Below are positions 22,961-37,000 of a DNA stretch of 64,000 nucleotides, piece after piece; the first letter of the stretch is position 1; the number at the start of each line of letters is the position of its first letter. Source of the DNA: Rotaria sp. Silwood1 (lineage: Eukaryota; Rotifera; Eurotatoria; Philodinida; Philodinidae); assembly GCA_905250075.1 (NCBI GenBank), contig CAJNOP010000316.1, forward strand, positions 124,001-188,000, read 5' to 3'. The notes below the pieces were generated by a model. The model was not told the DNA's origin and ran no database searches. It was given only the letters and a program-made list of their open reading frames with translations. Both the position numbers and the translations under genes were made by a program.

Positions 22961-23849
22961 TTTGAGATCTTCGAACCTAAGATACAACTAGTGCACATTT
23001 AATCATTTAATTTTGATGGAATTGTAGTTTTAGATTTTAGCAATAACATTTGAAAGTATGTTATGAGAGTTACTGCCTCAAGTAGATCAACAAGTACCTT
23101 GGAAGAAGAGATAGGGCTAAGCTCTTTCACGCTTAAATTTCTTCTGAAGTCACTAGGAGAAATGTTAATCAATGTCAAATGCACCACGTGTGGCGACATC
23201 TAACCTGGGGCTGGTTTTTGAAAGCTCATATTTACAGTATATGGAGTATATCATTAATAAAGATCATTTATGACTTCAAATTCTTCTGATATACTGTAAT
23301 CATGAAATTAAAAATCGAGAAGTTGACTTATCGACATCTTTTCTTTTTATTTCTTCTCACACAAAATTGGCTGTATTATTATCCAGTTCTGTGTGTAATG
23401 TAGCGCCATCATTTATGTGGCACTGAGCTTTCACAAAAACAAAATATATAAGTAAATATACCTTTTGTTTCTATACATTTTTATCAAATTTTATTTTTTT
23501 GAATTTTCATTTGTACTAAGTGCATAGATGGATCTTTCAATCGATAGTAATTTGATGATTCATGCATATGTAGCAATAAAATGTTTACAATATTGACAAA
23601 TAAATAAATGTAATAGTGAAAACAGAGACCAATAGTTAACATTCATAAAATGATACATTTAGTAAGAGCAAAATACTGTCAGCCATACTCAAGAACATGA
23701 TTTTTCAATCTTCTGCTACTATAATAGAATTCATATAAATGTTACTAACATTGAATAACGAATTTTATGACTTCGTATCGTTGAAATTTTTATTCTTATA
23801 TGACTAAATTCTACTATTAATGAGGAAAATGAATATAACTAGTATTCTA
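22961..23849. other. Intergenic
   Basis: No supported feature. AT-rich with short spurious frames only. Confidence 0.5.
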
Positions 23850-25016
23850 TTAATTAACTTCAACAGATGGTCAACTCAGTCAAAACATTCAATAATCCTG
23901 ATTAATGTATTAATTTCATCACTGATATCACAAATGACAAAGTATTTTTGATTATTTCTGGTTCACTTGGACACAACCATGTTCTACTTATTGAAAATAT
24001 CCAATAAATCAACGTGATCTATATACATTCTGTAATTATAAAACAGTACATGAAAAATTGGCAAACAAATATCAGAATACAAAATGATTTTTTGCACATA
24101 TTCAGTCTATTTGTCATACATTAAAACCAGATATCCAACAATCAGAAACTCGTCTCACATCAACAAAGATTCTTTCTACCACATTTCCAAACAATATGAA
24201 TAAGCTTGATCAGTCATTCATGTACTCACCATTACTTAAGAAAACTATAATGAAATTACCATATGCTGCATTTGCAAAGAAAAAACTAGTTAATTTTTAT
24301 CGAGAACAATTTGTAAATAGTCCTAGGAAATAACATATAATTGATGAACTTGAAACGAAGTACAATCATCGATCACCTATATGGTAGTATATTCGAAAAT
24401 GTTTTACTTATTCGATGTTGAATACAGCTCATCGAACACAAGATATAGAAGTTATTCTTTAAATGGAACTCCTTCTTCAAGATCTTCATCGACAAATTCA
24501 ACAGTTACATTCTCAAGCGAACGATTGGCCTCAATCGGTTGTTTGTCGAGATCAAAGTATGTTAAATATTGAATTCAAAAATATTAAAAAAAATAAAGAA
24601 TGTCTTCTCTCCTTCAATAACTTTTTACCGAGAGTTGTCGATCGAAGAATCGCTTTTCTATATGCAGACAGTCCTCGACAAAATTCCAATCTTACAAGAA
24701 TTCTTTTTCCAACAGAAATTGATCCAACTATCTTGTCTATTCCATTGACATCTTTAAACGAGATTAATTATTATGCAGACATAGAAGAAGAAATTACTTT
24801 TTTCAATGCATATTGCACTTCGTAGTAGTGAAATGTGAAAAATTCAAAACCGGTCGGCTCAAATCAATTTAACATTGATAAGAAATAATGACGAACAGTT
24901 CAATAAAATTACTCACCATATGAGAAATACTACACAAGGATCAACTTGATTGCACCGAATAGGTACCTTGATGATTGAGATGGATCAGTTTGTCAATACG
25001 GAAGAAATCTTGAGGT
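23850..25016 (+). pseudogene. Fossil ADP-ribosyltransferase gene with N-terminal extension and TPR start
   Basis: Family phrases appear in order: VFLIISGSLGH (about 23943), FMYSPLLKKTI and NFYREQFVN (24220-24330), a DLHRQIQQLHSQ segment (about 24485), ART core CLLSFNNFL, DPTILSIPLTSLNEINYYAD and EEEIT (24600-24800), and then HMRNTTQGST and LMIEMDQF (24920-24990), which match the TPR linker of bdelloid ART-TPR proteins as I recall them. The family transfers ADP-ribose from NAD to protein side chains. It is broken, with several breaks; intact family phrases suggest fairly recent decay. Only the beginning of the TPR part is present, and a telomere-like foldback follows directly at 25014. Confidence 0.7.
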
Positions 25017-25071
25017 GTGAGTGTAGATGTGGTAATAGAAAAGGCGTACAGCCACACCTGTCCACACTTGC
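25014..25071. repeat. Telomere-like foldback (short, diverged)
   Basis: GGTGTGAGTGTAGATGTGG, a spacer with AATAGAAAAGGCG, then CAGCCACACCTGTCCACAC. Same G-then-C order as the others. It abuts the 3' end of the fossil ART-TPR gene. Confidence 0.55.
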
Positions 25072-25281
25072 GCCGAGAACTTTAAATATACTTGATGAAC
25101 TTATAGGAAAAGTTTTAAAATATTCCGATGTCAGGTATGAACAAAACACTTTTATAAAAATTGACAAAGAAAATCGAATAAAAAAAAGACAATGTTGATG
25201 TGACCGGACTTAGTTGGTGTTGAAATGTTGTATTCATCATTTTTACATGGGATGTCTAGCAAAGAAATCGGAAAAGGACGA

Positions 25282-26385
25282 ATTAAAAATTCACCCTAGC
25301 CGCTTTAAGATGAATAATATGTTTATCGCTTACTGCATCATATTCATATTTGACAAATATGAAATTTCTGTCTGGCCATATCAGGAATTTTACTTTCTCC
25401 GGAAAATTAGATATGCATGAAATATCCACTCCGCAACGAATCCTTTCTGAAGGTGGAACGTTAAATATTTTTTCGTCTAGATCAATGATTAGTAGAGTGT
25501 TGCCAAATTATTAGTTCAGATAAATCTCGTCTTCTACTTGTCAATGTGAAAGAAGTGAATTTCATATATATTTTCATAAAACTTTGTCGCTGCTTGTCTG
25601 TCAGTTCGACGCCACGATACACAAGGAGACCTTCTGTGCACTCTTGTTTTACGAGCCGTAAATAATTGTGTAATACATAGCAAGATGGTCCTATTGTGTC
25701 TGTTTGTTCAGCGGTCATTGTGCTAAGATCATGAAGAAGACAATTGACGAATTTGTACCCGAAAGAATTTCTCGTGCAAATGAAGATAATAGCGTGTTCA
25801 ATATTTCGTGGAATCCAACCATCTGAATTAGTATAATGTTTGACACTTTCTAATTTTCGAGCTAACCACTGAGCTTTCTTTTCTTCTTTTACCAAGGTCA
25901 GTTCCTGTTTTAATTATTCCTTATATAGCATCTTCAATAATCCTAGTTATCGTTTTAAAGCTAAAAACAGCTTCAATATCACAATATTGTTTCGCAACAC
26001 TGACGTGAGTGTACAAGGAGGTTGTGGCATGCTGCCTGAACGTGTTATTTCTGTAGCGAGTGTTATGGGCGACGAAAATCTCTCTCCTCTCAAATGCACA
26101 TTACCGAGATCTGTTTGAAATTGAACTCATTTTATTGGATGTTATTTGTTTTTATCATTTTTCGCGTGTTGTACTTGACATTCAAACTCAATAACCTGAT
26201 CATTATCAATTTCAATCTCTAACTTCTCGTTGTATGCATCTTCAATGATTTCATTTTCTACATATGTGTACTGTTGCCATTCATCAACAGCAGAAGACCA
26301 AAGACTCTCTATTAAATTATAGTACCATTGAATGCGACCAAGAAGAAGTACTTGAGAAGAAGATGAGAGAGAAGATGATGCCATT
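25282..26385 (-). pseudogene. Fossil WWE-domain ADP-ribosyltransferase gene
   Basis: The minus strand starts at ATG 26385 (MASSSLSSSSQ) with a WWE-type domain (IQWYYN, W at spaced positions, QQYTYVENEIIEDAY). Further on, a linker region and an ART domain are recognisable (VKHYTNSDGW, LLVYRGVELTDKQ, FTSFTLTSR), and the C-terminal ART part (IRCGVDISCISNFPE, KHIIHLKAA) ends near 25282. WWE domains bind ADP-ribose-type ligands; the WWE-ART pairing is common in bdelloids. It looks broken, with a handful of breaks, and is of moderate age. It lies tail-to-tail with the fossil ART-TPR gene. Confidence 0.65.
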
Positions 26386-27203
26386 TTTTTATTCGCGTTC
26401 TTCGTCGCTGGTAAATTAATAAGAGGATTTTGTTTTAAGATCCACAATTGAATGAATATTATTTTCCCTATTTTATATCTTAATATTAGCATTTTTCTTA
26501 CTTAACTACCCGAAATCTCCGTAGGAGAATCTGACGGTGTAGAGGGCCGTATATACAACAAAATTCCATATGGGGAAAATATTTATGTTCTCTCTCTTAT
26601 TTTTTGTAGTTACTTCAAATATTGATCATGATTAATAATGTGCAGAAAGGTAAGTAGGAGAAAGTAGAATCATGGAGAGCGATACATGAGACCACTGAAG
26701 GAGAATGATGGTGTCATGTTTCTTGAAACAAAACAGAACAAAGAAGAAAAACGAGGATCTCGTGAATAAAAATCTCTTGCAGCGATGAATCTCGATCACC
26801 GCTGATCTCAAACTTAGTGGACGGCTAGGAATAGAGTATGTAGGATGCGATTATGAAGATGAATGGGCTATTACTATTTTGCCGAGTTTTGGTGCCGTTT
26901 TAGGTCTCTTTATAAAGTGGAAAATTCAAAATTTAGAAATATTGTTAACATTTGATGGACCAGTTTAATGATTATACAATTTCTAAAGCGTTTTAAAACT
27001 CTTTCCAACTAGTTTAATAGGTATATGATACACCCTGTCAACTGGATATGTTTTTCGCTGACTAGTCATTCAATCGTAGGTATCCAATTTTCCAGAAAAC
27101 GGTCTCCAGTCGCTTAGCTGCTGCATACCATTATCTTGGCTCAATATATTGCATGCAATTAGCTAGCTTATGTTCATTAGGCGTCAAACTAAACCTGGTT
27201 TAG

Positions 27204-27300
27204 AGTATGGGTGTAGGTGTGGATAGATGTTTTCATCTCGATCATACCTACTGCCACTTGAAGACCCCATATTCCATCTACTCACACTCGCACCCATAAT
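27204..27300. repeat. Telomere-like foldback (diverged)
   Basis: GAGTATGGGTGTAGGTGTGG on the left and ACTCACACTCGCACCCATA on the right, with about 60 bp between. Order G then C. Confidence 0.55.
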
Positions 27301-27852
27301 TGGACATGAGAAGAGCTTTAATTTGACTCGAATATGTCTAGTCTTCATAAATAACGATATAATTTTTTTTATCGTAAGTTTTAATATTACTTGTTTGAAG
27401 AACAAGACAGTGCAATCAAATATGTCTTGAAAGTCTATATAAGTATATAAAAAGTCTGATTGACCAAGAATAGAAAAGTTCCGATAGAAACAATATTATA
27501 ATTCATATTTCGTTTTTCACCTATTCACTTATCTTATTCGAAGTCGAAGTATGCGAAGGAAGCAGTTTTACCAATAGTTGCGCTACATGTAATTGTGCAT
27601 GAAAGATGTGCGTGTTGATAGGACTTTTATTATGGCTGTCGATAGCAAGCGATGAATAAAGCCATAGAAATATGATACTTCTTTCTTTATCGCAAAGCGA
27701 GGTATGTGTCATTCGAACATTCTCTTTAGAATGATTCTTGCGCATAAAACTGAGCGTTAACATTGAACTGAATTTAAATGAAAAATATTTGTCCACCATT
27801 GTTCTTTATGAAGGATCCTTCTTCACAAACTATTTCTTAATATTTCAGAATG

Positions 27853-27915
27853 TGGGGTGTGGGTCAATGCTTCAACTAAACCTACAGGTATGCTCCCATA
27901 CGCACGCCTACCCAG
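27853..27915. repeat. Telomere-like foldback (diverged)
   Basis: TGTGGGGTGTGGGTC on the left, CTCCCATACGCACGCCTACC on the right, spacer about 30 bp. Confidence 0.5.
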
Positions 27916-28053
27916 AACCAAATCCAACTCTATATTATTGTGACATTCGTCTAACTTAGAAATATTCAGTTGCATTTTATATTCTATTCTCTTTGTAGAT
28001 TAAACTACAGCTCTACTATTTCTTCATTCTATTAACGTAGTCTCATAAAAGGT

Positions 28054-31000
28054 ATGCGACGGATACAAAATCTAACGTTCGAAAATGAACAATTGAAGTC
28101 CCATCGGTTTCATTTTAATATTGACGAAGCAAATGAAATGGATGATGAAGCTACGACTGATGTTGAAGTGATACCATTAAATGATGATTCACAGCAACAG
28201 AACTTAACTCCAGATCAATTACAACACTTATTCAGTCAAGCTAGTTGTGAATTGATTGCAGAATCGGCAGATGAGCAAGAGTCTTTTAAACGTGAAGCAA
28301 CAATTAAAACACCAAAAACAAGTAAAGTAATACAAACTCCATTTCCACCTCTTCTATCAGACCGCATAGAAGATTTCGACATTGATATTGAACAATTGAA
28401 ACAGTTAGCTAAACAAGAAGCAGGTCCACTAATCATTGAAAGATATTCTCCTAGTGAAACGCAAATTGATTATGTATTATCAACTATTACATTGACATTT
28501 AATCAACCAATGATTGCTGTTTCATCATTAGATGATAAAATGAATACAGAAGATCTAGGCATATCATTAACACCCAAAATAGAAGGTCGATGGAGATGGA
28601 TAGGAACAAAAACACTTCAATTTGAAGCAAAACATCGTTTACCATATTCAACAAATTATACACTAAGAGTCGACAAAGAACATTGTGTATCAGCAATTGG
28701 AGGTAAACTAATTTGAAACTATAAAAGTTAGCAAACATATCTAAAAGAAAAAATCTTTTGATTTTGAAATGAATATATTTTAAGGTGAAAGAAAGTCTGG
28801 CCTACAAAGTGAGACCGTTCCGAGCAGTCTACCTCCTTCTTCTAAAACGTTATGCTTTTTAAAATTTGTTCTTTAAAATCTAAAAAAGCTCAAATTTTTA
28901 GTTTCATAAACTTCTCTTTCGCATATTCTAATAGAAGAAAGTCTTTTCTTTAAAACGAGAAGTCTCACAGAATTTTCCGATGAACTGCGTGCAAATATAA
29001 ACATAGCGACGAACACGACCTATGTACAACCATGAGTTTTTTTTTCTGTATGCATGTTTTCAATAGCTCCTTCAACCAGTCATTTTACAACCTGTCGAAA
29101 CAATGGTACCAATCGAGCTGAAACCTTTATTGCAGATACTTCAGATTCTATCTCAAGGCTGTAATATTTTTGAAGCGTTTTTGACTTCAACCTTCGGTTT
29201 GTAAAGAATTTTACAATAAAAAAAAATCGATTTTTCATAGCAGATTTTTAGTATTTTTTAAATATCTCGCGAAAAAAAAATGTTTCAAAAAAACGTGAGA
29301 ATCTGAGACACAGACTCAAGTATATGTGGTAATAATTTCAGCTCGATCAGATCAATTTTTGAGACTTCTTCAAATGATTGGATGATAACTAGAGTTTACC
29401 AAACAATTCACAGAAGAACATTTCTTTCTCTGGTAAGAATTTCAACTCGATCGAATACCGACTTCCAAAGCTTTCGTAGATGTTAAAAAGGAGAGAAAAC
29501 TCTTAAAAACAATAAAAGACAAAGACTAACTGTTTTCGGTACACACTAAAATAAAATGTGTCGTATATATGTGTCGTACAAGAATGTGTCGCAGACTCCA
29601 TTATAAAAATGTGTCGTACAAAAGTGTGTTGCATTATAGATGCGTCATAGCCTATATGTCAATCGTTCATTCACCGTTTTGTTTCGCGAGTGCAGCTGCA
29701 TATAACCGAGCATATTGGACGTACTTGACCTGTACATTTTCGTATGTCTTTTTTTTCTAGATTATTTCTCGACCATTTATTATTCGAGAACATGTCGAGA
29801 GGTCACTAGAAGATCGAGAATGGACTGCCTCGAAGTAGTCTGATAGAGATCAAATGGTCTCGAGACAGCTAGATCTTAAGATCTACTGTCTTGAACTCCA
29901 AGAATAGGTGCTACTATTTGAAATTAACTGAAAAAATAGTAACTATTCGAATTTTCAAAAATAAATAATCCTCGTGCCGAAAAATGGATTCTAACCACGT
30001 GTTAAAAATGTGTCGCATGTGTCGCACAAGAATGTGTAGTACGTCCGATGGAAGAAATGTGTCGCAACGAGCTCCTCGTGTCGCATATTAATGAGTCGTA
30101 CATTGTGTCGCAAAGTACGACACATGCGACACATTTTATCTTAGTGTGTAATTGAAAAAGGAGACTTTGTTCTGTGGTTGTCTAAGTAAAAGTAGTTTTT
30201 AAAAATTATATTGAACCCAATTCTGAAAGAGTTTGAAGACAACCTGTTTTATAGAACAAGCTTCGACTATTTTCCTGAAGCTCTTAGATTTCTATATGTC
30301 CAAAAGTGTGATGACGTTCAGATATACGTGAAAACATAGGTTGTCATCCACGCTAAATCTCATATTAATGTAACTTTTAGAGAGAAATGCAAATGTTCTG
30401 TAAGAGTCTATACTAATGAAAAGAACCCGGCTAGAGTTATTTTTGTAGGGTGGGTAAAAGATAAGCAAAAAGAAACTAGAATATTGAGAAACATGAGAAT
30501 AAATTTATATTTTCCTCAACTTTAAGGTTTTAATGCAAGAATTTTAATAATTTTTTGAGAAGAAGCAGTTGCAAAAATAAAAGATAGAGTTGTTGACAAT
30601 GTAATCGGAAAATTTTCATTTTAATTATCTCAAGTCATTTCTTACGTCTAGTTCAATCATTGTAAAAGAAAATGTCAACGAAAGCATCTATATTACTTTC
30701 TTGTACTAGCAAACAAAAACCTCGTCTTTAATAAGAAGGCTTTTCATATGTAAAAGATTAATTTATTGGAAATTAAACATATTAGTGTGATGTATTGTTG
30801 TTGTACTCGTTTACATACACGTGATATTACGAATAATTTTAATACATTATATAGTAGTATTGAATAAATTAATTAAATTAGTTTTATTTTGAACTATAAA
30901 AGTTACATCGAGACATTTGCTTTTTTTCAAAATGATGCGATCCTCGATGACACAATGAGCATTTGTACGAGTGTTTCTACTGTCGGATGTACCGATGAGG

Positions 31001-34000
31001 CTCGACAGACGCACAATGTCCGCAAAAGGAGTTTTCTAGATTATAGAATGATGTGTTTGGCTTGTGGTTTATATTTTACACTCATTTTTGATATTCTTAT
31101 TGGTTTTAGGAAAGTTAGATGATGAGTTTGTCTTTCAATTCTCAACAACGGCACCAAAAGTTCTTCAATTCTTACCACATGGAATAGTATCAACATTAAA
31201 ACCTAAATGTTTTCTTTTATTTAATCAAAAAATTGATAGGAATGAAATTTTAAAGCATCTACGTGTAGGGCACAGTGATGGACATACGATACAAAACGAA
31301 GACTTAGAACCAGTAAATGAAACAACAGCAAAAAGTGAATTTGAATCGTTTATGAATGCTAATGAAGAAAATTATGAAAAATATATTGCGTTTACATTCA
31401 AACATGATTTATTAAAAGCAACACAATATACAATTCAAGTATCTGTAGCCTGCCCATCAGCCGAAGGTCCATTAAAGACAACATCAGAGTGGTCAGCTAG
31501 CTTTCATACTTATGAACCTTTAAAAATAATTGATTGCTTTCCAAATATAAAGAACACATGGCAACCATCTGCTGCTCCTGGTCATAGTTGGACACTAACA
31601 TTCAATAATTCATTAGATCATTCAACAATTAATAAATCATTATTCAAATTCGAACCAGAAGTCAATGGTTTAGGTAATTAGAAACGAAACTTGTTTCATG
31701 ACACATTTTCTTATGTCTGTGTGTTAATAATGAATGTGTAATTGTAAACAAAGATGATGACGTTTTCTTGATAGGTTATATGAACTTATCTAGTAAACGT
31801 CATCATTGATCCCTATTACTGTTTATTTGGTAGTTCACTAACAAAATGTTAACAATATAAGATGTGTGCTTTTGATCTATAGAGAAAAACCAACATGAAA
31901 TAAAAATTTATTTTAGGTATTGAACATACACAACACAATGATCGACAAATCACATTCTATAATAATTCTAAATCAAATACTGTTTATACACTATCTATAC
32001 AATCAGCATCATTGAAAGATATTCATGGTCAAACATTCGAACATGATCATTCTGATAAACTAATTCAATTTCACGTACATGATTCACCATCATTAGTTGG
32101 AAATATATCGGGTGCAACAGGTATAGCACAAAAAAATAATAAAAAAATAGAATTTTGAATAAACAAAAGTTTTCAGACATGGATGTTGTCTACTATAAAA
32201 TACGAATTCTTCTCATACAGCAAGAAACATTGATTACAAATAAAAAGAGACGTTTGTTTTAGGTATGATTACAATGGATCCTGGTGTATTAGATGAACCA
32301 TTCTATCCATTTATGGTTTATAATTATTCAGAAGTAACGCTTCGTATTCATCGAGTGAAACCAGAACATTATCATCCAAATTTACCATGTTTTAATTCAC
32401 ACTCTTACACCTATGAAGGACAAGAATGGTATAATAAATTACCTGGTGAAGAGTTGCTAAATGAAGTTGTACAAACAAACTGTGAACGTGATGAACCGAA
32501 AGAAATAAGAGTTCCTTTGAGAGCATATTTAACGAAAAAATCTGGAGTAGGTCAATTAATTATATTAATTGAACCAACAAAAAAAGCATTGAGTGAATGT
32601 CAAGACAACGATTGGCAGTATAGACAAATTATATCAGTCTGGCTACAATGTACACGATTAGCAGTCGATGTATTTGTTTCTTCAGGTACTTATAAATTAA
32701 GAGAAAAGTAGACAATTTGATTTCAATTCATACTATTGAATTCGTCCCAACCAATAAATATAACTTAAGGTTGAGTAGACATTACTAGACATTTAATTAT
32801 GCTGAAAATTATCCAGAAAATTTCCTAGAAAACAAAAAATAAAATGAACGAACTACGAGAAAGAAATAGTTATTAATTTTCAATTGAACTATCTTAGAAT
32901 TTTCGTAGATAGTAGCACATCTATTCTCATAATTAAAATCATTTTACTGAATATGTTAATAGAAGAGTAACAATGAGACTGAGCTAAGATGTTAAATATT
33001 ATATATTAATAAGATTTGAACCGAGGCTCATAAGTGAATGGGTGTCGGTCAGTGAAAGGATTAAATCTACAGTCGCACACCCACAGGCACATTCTATTAT
33101 AACTCTTTTCTCATTTCTTTGAGTTTGCCTGTCTTCACCAGTGTAGCTAGAAGTGTTTTGGAGTTGTCGAAATCCTGTTATTTTACTATCGAAGAACAAT
33201 TGTACTGGTTACACTTATTTTTTTATTGTAGGCACGAGCAACACTTTGACTGCATGGGTTACTGAATTAATGACTGGTGCGCCCATCAATCAAGCAACTG
33301 TTTCAATATCGAATAAAAAAAAAGCAACAAATCAACAAGGACTATGTATCATTGAAAAGTACACGACAGAGAACGATGAAAGAAAAGAAGTAGAAAACAG
33401 AGAAAATAGAACATTAGTCGTAGAAAAAGATGATGATCTATGTATGTCAGTAAATATTGATACTTATGCATCAGATCTTAATGCTCATGTTTGGCATGTA
33501 TTTAATGATCGCGGTTTATATAAACCAAAGGAAGATTTACATATAAAAGGTTATGTTCGATTGCTGAAAGTAAAAGGCGAAGCAAAATTACCAACTTATG
33601 CTCGAGGTACAATTGATTATACAATTTATGATCCTCGTGGTCAACAACTTCAACAGTCAAAAGTGGAATTGAATAATTATGGTGCATTTGATATAAAATT
33701 TACATTACCTGACAATGTTAACTTAGGTAAAGTTGTATGTTTGTATTTATTGCTTTCCCCATCTTTAGCCTTCATGTATTTCACGTATCCTACATCTCTT
33801 CACTTAACATATATTTGCAAGCAAGACGACTGACGTATTCAAAAGCATCAGTCAAAGCAATGTCAAATATTATATTTGACGTTCTGTCGTTTTTTTTTGC
33901 AGCAACGAAAATTTCATTAGAAGTTTTTTTTGGTGCGTGTGAAGTCTTTCAACTTAAGTTGCATCTACTTGTTTTATATCCATTAACTTCGATGATTGTA

Positions 34001-37000
34001 CTTTTTCATGTTTCTGCGGCATTTAATCGCCAAAAAAGAACTATCCTTGTTTCGCAAGGCTCACCTCTTTAAGTCCATTTCATTAGTACCTACCATTCTA
34101 AATGGTTGTTCATAATCAATAGATAGCTAACCCTAAAGCATTGGTTTAGAAGTTATTAGCATTGTAGATAAGAATGAAACTCATCAACTATTCACGTTAA
34201 AAGAGTTTAAGGATATAATTCACATCTCCTATTTTTATACTCAAAAGTTACCATTTTATAAAGAAAACTAAACTGCATACACTCTGAAATTGTTTTGACG
34301 AGCGGGCAAGTGTTTTATTTAAAATTTTAACTAAAAGTTCAAGTGCTGAATCTCTTTATTCAAACTGTAAAATACATTCAACGATGATTATAGACATTTC
34401 ATTATTGCATAGTTTCATTGACAATAAAAATCTATAGTTATAGTTCCATGCAAAACAGTTATAAGTTTCATTTTGAGATGTTACCTAATAAGTAGTTAAA
34501 ATAACGTATGCTCACTACGGTAGTTTATCCTTTTATTTACAACTAAATAGCCTGTTGAGAGCAATTCATTAGTGAAAAGCTCTACCAAGGTCTTTAAAAC
34601 TCTATAGTTGTTTTTGCAGAAACTTTTTCATGAGAGGCTTATGAAACTCATTTTATGTGTAGTGAGTTCCTCAAGTGAATACTTATACGAATTAATGCTA
34701 ATGAATTGTTCTGCATGCAATAAATGTTTTCGTAAAAAATTATAATATGATTTTTCATCATAAATGTACTGAAAGATAATCGACTACTGCATTGCACAAC
34801 ACCGCATGTTTCGATATTTATCGAACAATCATAAAACTATTATTTCCTACTAAGACTATTAAGATTTTCAGAAAATATAGAGAATTGTTTTTGTCGACAT
34901 TTTATCGCTATCAAAAATTTTCTAGAATGATCATTTATATCTGAGACTGTCCGAGAAGTCTCTGAGATCTTATGGCAAATTCTTAAGTCACAAAAAACTC
35001 TTCGAAAGATTTCTTAAGAATTTCAGGCATTTTAGATAAAAAAGAATGGTTTTATAACTTTTCTAATTTCATATTTCTGAAGGTCTTTTGCAGTTCTTTA
35101 GAAAAATCTTTTTGTTTTTGAACTGAAGAGTTTATGGATTAATAAACCTTATGAATAACTAATTTGATGATTGGTTTTCAAGTTTTTAAGAAGTTTTTAG
35201 AGAACTGTAAAGAACTCCTAGAGACTCTTGTAAGTAAAAAGCGTACAATTAAAATCGAAAACTGAAGTTTGATTGTCGTTTTCACGTGTACATTCGGAAA
35301 GTTTTCAAATGGCTCGATAGAAAAATATGTTGTCCACACAAAAATATGTCTTTTAGAATTCTTTGATGAGTTCTGATAGAAATACAAGCATCAAGATAAA
35401 TGTTCTGAGATAAGTGCCCTATCTACAACATACATTTTCTTCACTATGTGTTTTCTACAGTTATTTCAACCCAATCACATTGAAATTTCATAATATCTTG
35501 ATTTAATCAAATTCAAAACTTTATCGTAAATACTAGATAACATTATCTAGGTGTAGATTTGTTTCTTTCTATCGCCTATTTTTTTCAAGTTTTAGAAACT
35601 TTAAGACGTTTCTTAGCGTTTTTGCCATGTTGATGAAAGAAAAGATAATAGAATGAAAAAAAGCATATACTTGTGTAATGTTGTCTAATATACATGATAA
35701 AATTTATAAGTCGATCAGATCAGGTGTTCATAAATTGTAATGAAATGATATCACCTACTGAGTTTTCATAAAAAGTCGACAATTTGTATACTTAGAGACA
35801 CTTGTAAGAAAAATGAGAAGATGATCAAATGAGTTTTCTATTTAAATGATGATATCGTTATATGTCGACGAGTTTAAAATTTCTGAGACTTCTTATTGAA
35901 GTGAACATTATTGTTCATTTGAAAACTTTCACTAATTGCATGTATGAACATATGATAAAGTCACTAACAACATTGAGATATTATTCATCTTAGAATATAA
36001 TAACAAAAACTTGAATTCGATCTATTCATTCAATATGGTCTCTTTAATAATTATAGAACAAATTGACTGATTTTTTTTAATGACGTATATATTTCAACAA
36101 ACTCTAGTCGTTCAGAATCTTTAAATATAGCTCTGCTGCAATGAGTTTTGAAAGAGAAAAGTTTAACAAATAAATGATCTCGATTCTATGTCAATATTGA
36201 ACGGATATAATAATTCTGATATATTCTATATTGTACTTTTATCTTTACTTACTAGGTTGTATGTGCAAAGTAGAATAAGTAGCCTACATAGCTGTGTTTT
36301 ATTTATATGCTGACCATTAGCTTAAACAATCGTTAAACACACATAGTTGTAATCGATTTTGGTTTTTCACATTCGCACAGCACTCTTGGCTGGATACATA
36401 AATACTTGCAGCCGACACCCCATCCTACCTTAGTCTGGTTTTGTCATGTATGTGAAACTTACGCGTAATAATATTTACTTCGCAGCAAAAGATTTAAAAG
36501 ACAAAATATCTCAACACGCCAACATAATTTAAGGAAAAAGTCACCATCCTTCGCTTATTCTCTTTTGATCAGTTAGTATCTGCGATGTACTCAACCTACT
36601 CAGACTACTTTACACATCATGATAGTTGCATACAAGTCTGTAACCAAATTTCTGACTTATTTTAAGAGTTTCGTCGTTTCATATGAGACGCTGTGTAACA
36701 GAAAGTGTTATACTGCTTCGGAGACAGAAACAAATTCAACCATATATTAAGTACATATTGAAAAGACCTAAATAAACATCATTATTGTCTAATATCTCTT
36801 CATTATGGTTGAAAATACAGTACAAGTAATAATCTCTAACAATTAAAAATGTATATCTCTGTACTCAGCTGTTTATGTACATAGTTTCTTAAAAGACTAT
36901 TCTTGTAAAAGTTTGTAAATATAAAGAAGAGTTGATTAATTTTGAATTTCTATCATGATTAGGTGATGGATACGTAACGCTCAGTTTACCAGATTCACAA

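Larger units (their letters stand above)
26386..28053. other. Intergenic with two degenerate telomere-like foldbacks
   Basis: No gene supported between the ART fossils and the macroglobulin gene. Two diverged foldbacks lie at 27204-27300 and 27853-27915. Confidence 0.5.

Noticed and set aside
33737-34072. 111-codon frame in macroglobulin intron 5
   Set aside because: Starts just after a good splice donor and has no link to the family; hydrophobic AT-rich noise.
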